Assembly (NCBI GenBank): GCA_016875955.1
Contig: VGOH01000050.1
Location: 1 to 7,672, forward strand
DNA length: 7,672 bases
Source: Chloroflexota bacterium
GTDB taxonomy: Bacteria > Chloroflexota > Dehalococcoidia > Dehalococcoidales > RBG-16-60-22
Direction: 5' to 3'
Below, piece by piece: positions 5,155 through 7,672 of this stretch. How positions within the stretch are numbered: the first letter of the stretch is position 1; each line of letters opens with the position of its first letter. The translations under genes were made by a program, and so were the position numbers. Under the pieces are notes generated by a model that did no database searches, was not told where the DNA came from, and saw only the letters and a list, made by a program, of their open reading frames with translations.

Positions 5155-6138
5155 GCTTATCCTTAGGTCGCCCTTGCCCGCGAGCAGCTTCTCCACCTCT
5201 TCCAGGGTGAACCAGGCCAGGTCGCCCGGGCAGGAGTGCTTCAGCACTGCACCGGCGTTACCGTATTTCAGGGAAGCCTCAATACCTTTGCCGCTAAGGT
5301 AACCATAGAGGAAGCCGCCGGCAAAGGCGTCACCGCTGCCCACCCGGTCCACCACCTCAACCTCATATGTCCGGTCCTCATAAATCTGGTCATCGGCGAG
5401 GACTATGGCCGTCCAGTTATTGCGCCAGACGGTGATATTTTCCCGCAGGGTGATGGCGACTATCTTGAAGCCGAAGGTATCGGCCAGCTTCCGGGCGACA
5501 TCTTTCCAGTCCTTGCCCTCAATCTGGAAGACCCGTTTCGTATCCTCCTCCGTGGTGACCAGCACGTCCACGTATTGCATCAATGGCGATAGCCCGGCCT
5601 TGGCCTGTTCCTGGCTCCATAATTTAGCCCGGTAGTTGAGGTCAAAGCTGACCAGCAGCCCTTTTTCACGGGCCTTGCTCAGAGCTTCGCTGGTGGCGGC
5701 CAGACAGCTGGGGCTGAGGGCCGGGGTGATGCCGCTGACGTGGAAGGCCTTGGCCTCTGAAAATACATTTTCCCAGTCAATCATCCCGGGCTGTATTCTG
5801 GAAATTGCCGAGTTGGCCCGGTCATAGAGGATGGAGCTGGGGCGGGGCAGCGCGCCGAACTCCAGGAAGTAAACGCCAAGCCGGTCTCCGTCCGACCAGA
5901 TAACGTGTGAGGTATCCACGCCGTGTTCTCTGGCTTTATTCTGCACCATCCTGCCCAGCGGATTATTGGGCAGGCGGGTCACGTATGAGGTTTTCAGCCC
6001 CAGCCTCTGCAGGGTGACCATGACGTTAAGCTCGGCGCCGCCTATTTTCACATCAAGGCAGGTCGCCTGCTCAAGTCGCTCAAAGTTTTTAGTGGCCAGC
6101 CTCAGCTGAACCTCACCAAAGGCAACGATGTCAAACAT
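5149..6138 (-). CDS. PfkB-family sugar kinase, 2-keto-3-deoxygluconate kinase-like
   Basis: A 329-residue cytoplasmic ribokinase/PfkB-family kinase. KIGGAELNVMVTLQRLG (31-47) is the N-terminal sugar-binding signature. VSFDLNYRAKLWS (163-175) is typical of 2-keto-3-deoxygluconate (KDG) kinases. DRVGSGDAFAGGFLYG (264-279) holds the anion hole and catalytic Asp270, and CPGDLAWFTLEEVEKLL near the C-terminus also matches KDG kinases. The likely reaction is ATP-dependent phosphorylation of KDG or a related 2-keto-3-deoxy acid to the 6-phosphate, downstream of the neighbouring UxaA-type dehydratase. AAGGAGG (6150-6144) lies 5 bases before the ATG. It is the last visible gene of the SDR-propeller-kinase operon, 23 bases after the propeller gene, and converges on the PLP enzyme. 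A fructokinase or other PfkB specificity cannot be excluded, and no aldolase for the product is in the window. Confidence 0.85.
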   Translation of the reverse strand: MFDIVAFGEVQLRLATKNFERLEQATCLDVKIGGAELNVMVTLQRLGLKTSYVTRLPNNPLGRMVQNKAREHGVDTSHVIWSDGDRLGVYFLEFGALPRPSSILYDRANSAISRIQPGMIDWENVFSEAKAFHVSGITPALSPSCLAATSEALSKAREKGLLVSFDLNYRAKLWSQEQAKAGLSPLMQYVDVLVTTEEDTKRVFQIEGKDWKDVARKLADTFGFKIVAITLRENITVWRNNWTAIVLADDQIYEDRTYEVEVVDRVGSGDAFAGGFLYGYLSGKGIEASLKYGNAGAVLKHSCPGDLAWFTLEEVEKLLAGKGDLRISR

Positions 6139-6161
6139 GGTTTCCTCCTTGAGCTGCCCGT

Positions 6162-7097
6162 CTATTTCCGGCGGGCGAACTTCTGTATCGTTCGGGAGCC
6201 CTTGTCAACGCCGGCGCTGGTCTTGGACACCTCGCCGACATATAAATCGCCGCGAGAGTCAACGGCGATGACATGCGGCGCATGAAAAAGCGCCGTCTCC
6301 TTGTCCTTGCCCTCGTTGCCCCAGCGTGTGATAAGCTTGCCGTCAATGGTGAAGATGCTCACCCGCAGGCACAGCTCAGAGATGTAGACCGTGTCCTCCT
6401 TATCGATGAAAACGTGGGTGGGGCGGATGACATCAGTCCATTCCGTGATGAATTTGCCCTTGGCGTTGAAAATCTGTATTCGGCTGTTCTCGCGGTCCGC
6501 AATCCAGACGCGCTCCTGCCTGTCCAGCCAGATGTTGTGGGGGAGGCGGAACTGTCCCGGGGCACCGCCGGGCTCTCCCCAGGAGAAGAGCAGTTTGCCA
6601 TCCGCGGAAAATTTGTGCACCCGCGCGTTGCCGTAACCGTCAGCGATGTACATATCGCCTGTTTTGGTAACTGCAATGCCGGTGGGCCGGTTGAACGGTG
6701 GGGCGCCGCGCTGGATTCGAGCCAGGCTCTCCCAGAAGTCCCAGGTCCGCAGATAACCCGAGTCCGAAGCCTGTCCCTGGGTGCCCAGCATCATGAGCAG
6801 CTTGCCCTCCGTGGTGAATTTGGCGACGATGTGGTTTCTATCGTCGGTGCAGTAGATATTGCCGTCAGGGCCGATGCAGCTGCCGTGAGCGCGGTTGAAG
6901 AAGCCCTCACCCCACGAGTTGAGCAGGTTACCTTCACGGTCGAGAACAATTATAGGGCGTTCGCTGCGGTTCAGGATGTACAGTCTGTCCTTAGCGTCGA
7001 TACAGATACCACCGACGTCCAGAAATGACCATCCTTCAGGCAGCTTTGCCCACCCGTCAACCAGTTCATAGGTATATTTTCCGCTACCGAATGCCAT
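6162..7097 (-). CDS. NHL-repeat beta-propeller, peptidyl-alpha-hydroxyglycine amidating lyase (PAL)-like
   Basis: A 311-residue six-bladed propeller built of NHL repeats such as FLDVGGICIDAKDRLYILN, PTGIAVTKTGDMYIADG and LPHNIWLDRQERVWIADREN. There is no signal peptide or membrane segment, so it should be cytoplasmic. It resembles PAL, the zinc lyase that splits alpha-hydroxyglycine peptides into an amide and glyoxylate. Counting from the ATG at 7103, His73 (RAHGSCI), His189 (LPHNIW) and His277 (APHVIAV) sit where the three PAL zinc ligands would be; Tyr157 (ADGYGNAR), Arg46 and the Arg of ADRENSRIQ match PAL active-site positions. It could be a catalytic lyase or, by analogy with other propellers in sugar-acid operons, a lactonase. 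AAGGAGG (7113-7107) is 9 bases from ATG 7097 and only 3 from ATG 7103, so 7097 is preferred. It lies between the SDR and kinase genes. Confidence 0.75.
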   Translation of the reverse strand: MAFGSGKYTYELVDGWAKLPEGWSFLDVGGICIDAKDRLYILNRSERPIIVLDREGNLLNSWGEGFFNRAHGSCIGPDGNIYCTDDRNHIVAKFTTEGKLLMMLGTQGQASDSGYLRTWDFWESLARIQRGAPPFNRPTGIAVTKTGDMYIADGYGNARVHKFSADGKLLFSWGEPGGAPGQFRLPHNIWLDRQERVWIADRENSRIQIFNAKGKFITEWTDVIRPTHVFIDKEDTVYISELCLRVSIFTIDGKLITRWGNEGKDKETALFHAPHVIAVDSRGDLYVGEVSKTSAGVDKGSRTIQKFARRK

Positions 7098-7106
7098 TTT
7101 CATTAT

Positions 7107-7113
7107 CCTCCTT
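7107..7113 (-). promoter_or_regulatory. Ribosome binding site deciding the propeller-protein start
   Basis: CCTCCTT on the plus strand reads AAGGAGG leftward. Two in-frame ATGs follow, at 7103 (3-base spacing, too short) and 7097 (9-base spacing, acceptable). The protein differs by two residues only. Confidence 0.7.
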
Positions 7114-7142
7114 TGCTTTGGTCGCGCTTTTATGATAAGTGG

Positions 7143-7672
7143 CTAGGGGGCAGAGGGGTGAACGGTGTTGGTGCTCTGGGCAAAACCGCCATCCACCTTG
7201 ATATACTCGGCGGTAACGAAGTCCGAAGCCTTGCTGGCCAGGAAGATGGCGGCGCCGGCGAAGTCACCCGGCACTCCCCAGCGTCCGGCCGGCACCCGGT
7301 CCAGCACGAAGTCGTCCAGGCCGGGGAAGTCCTTGCGCGCGGACACGGTCAGTGGCGTGTCAATCCAGCCGGGCAGGATGGCATTGACTTGGATATTATC
7401 TTTGGCCCAGGCGAGCGCCAGAGTGTATGTCATCTGGACTATGCCCGCCTTGCTGCAGGCGTAGCATAAGACCCTGGGCAGGCCGTAAAGGGAGGTCATG
7501 GAGCCGATGCTGATGATTTTGCCGCCGCCGGCTTTTTTCATGGCCGGATAGACCGCTTTGGCGCAGAGGAAGGCGCCGCGCAGGTTGATGCCCAGTATCC
7601 AGTCCCACTCCTCGACGGTATATTCTTCGGGCATTTTGCGGATATTGACGCCGGCGTTGTTGACCAGCGTAT
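7143..7672 (-). CDS. SDR dehydrogenase, gluconate 5-dehydrogenase/KduD type, N-terminus outside the window
   Basis: The frame is open to the right edge. The visible 175 residues begin TLVNNAGVNIRKMPEEYTV, so the cofactor-binding TGxxxGxG segment is beyond the window. Visible SDR features are NNAG, EEWDWILGINLRGAFLC, the catalytic Ser in IISIGSMTSLYG, the YxxxK pair in CYACSKAGI, AILPGWIDTPLT, and a C-terminal PAGRWGVPGDFAGAAIFLASKASDF...VDGG. NNAG-x-N-x-R-K plus the PAGRWG segment is typical of gluconate 5-dehydrogenase and 2-deoxy-D-gluconate 3-dehydrogenase/KduD, which interconvert hydroxy and keto sugar acids with NAD(P). A start at the ATG at 7634 would cut off NNAG and is not the real one. 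It is the first visible gene of the leftward operon, 45 bases before the propeller-protein start. The exact substrate cannot be told from sequence. Confidence 0.85.
   Translation of the reverse strand, partial: TLVNNAGVNIRKMPEEYTVEEWDWILGINLRGAFLCAKAVYPAMKKAGGGKIISIGSMTSLYGLPRVLCYACSKAGIVQMTYTLALAWAKDNIQVNAILPGWIDTPLTVSARKDFPGLDDFVLDRVPAGRWGVPGDFAGAAIFLASKASDFVTAEYIKVDGGFAQSTNTVHPSAP

Noticed and set aside
6273..7028. A 251-codon open frame on the plus strand opposite the propeller gene
   Set aside because: It is fully antisense to a well-supported NHL protein, shows no family motifs, and looks like a by-product of G+C-rich third positions.
7632..7634. ATG at 7634 as start of the SDR gene
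   Set aside because: The frame stays open to the edge and the upstream codons encode LVNNAG, a core SDR motif, so the gene begins outside the window.

Overview
The window is an ordinary-looking bacterial chromosomal segment of moderate-to-high G+C with strong AGGAGG-type ribosome binding sites. Nearly all of it is coding. The leucine-rich-repeat lipoprotein type, with its 'F.DPNLDAAIREAIGKP.G.IY.SDL' head and 'NNPLD..S..D.IP.L..RGVEV' tail, together with sugar-acid genes lying next to an NHL-propeller enzyme, is reminiscent of environmental Chloroflexota (Dehalococcoidia-like). This is an impression from gene content, not a demonstrated assignment.

Layout. Positions 1-289 hold no complete gene: there is a possible first codon stretch of a leftward gene at the edge and a cluster of C/T-rich and G/A-rich inverted repeats. 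A rightward lipoprotein with nine LRRs (338-1219) has its own promoter and meets a leftward three-gene operon tail to tail. In transcription order that operon is a ketopantoate-reductase-family dehydrogenase (3821-2739), a small SAF-domain subunit (2724-2416) and a large UxaA-family dehydratase subunit (2393-1221). The two subunits are equivalent to the N- and C-terminal parts of altronate/galactarate dehydratase. A divergent gene (3963-5129) encodes a PLP enzyme of the D-threonine aldolase/D-serine dehydratase fold. It converges on a second leftward operon: an SDR of the gluconate 5-dehydrogenase/KduD type, cut by the right edge (7672-7143), then a six-bladed NHL-propeller protein resembling peptidyl-alpha-hydroxyglycine lyase (7097-6162), then a 2-keto-3-deoxygluconate kinase-like PfkB kinase (6138-5149).

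How the genes fit together. An SDR that in family members makes or consumes keto sugar acids, a UxaA-type dehydratase and a KDG-type kinase all point to 2-keto-3-deoxy sugar acids as the shared intermediate. The panE-like dehydrogenase, the PLP enzyme and the PAL-like propeller are not standard parts of that route, so the substrate is probably not plain hexuronate. No transporter, regulator or KDPG aldolase lies in the window.

The most interesting points are these. The PLP enzyme has lost both metal ligands that define its family (PNHxC/D has become PNNAT). The propeller protein keeps what look like the zinc-binding His, the Tyr and the Arg residues of the amidating lyase. The dehydratase is split and carries unusual active-region motifs. 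The 140-bp divergent intergenic region contains a good leftward promoter, an 8-bp inverted repeat around it and a leader hairpin that could cover the ribosome binding site. All function statements rest on motif recognition by eye; no database search was run.
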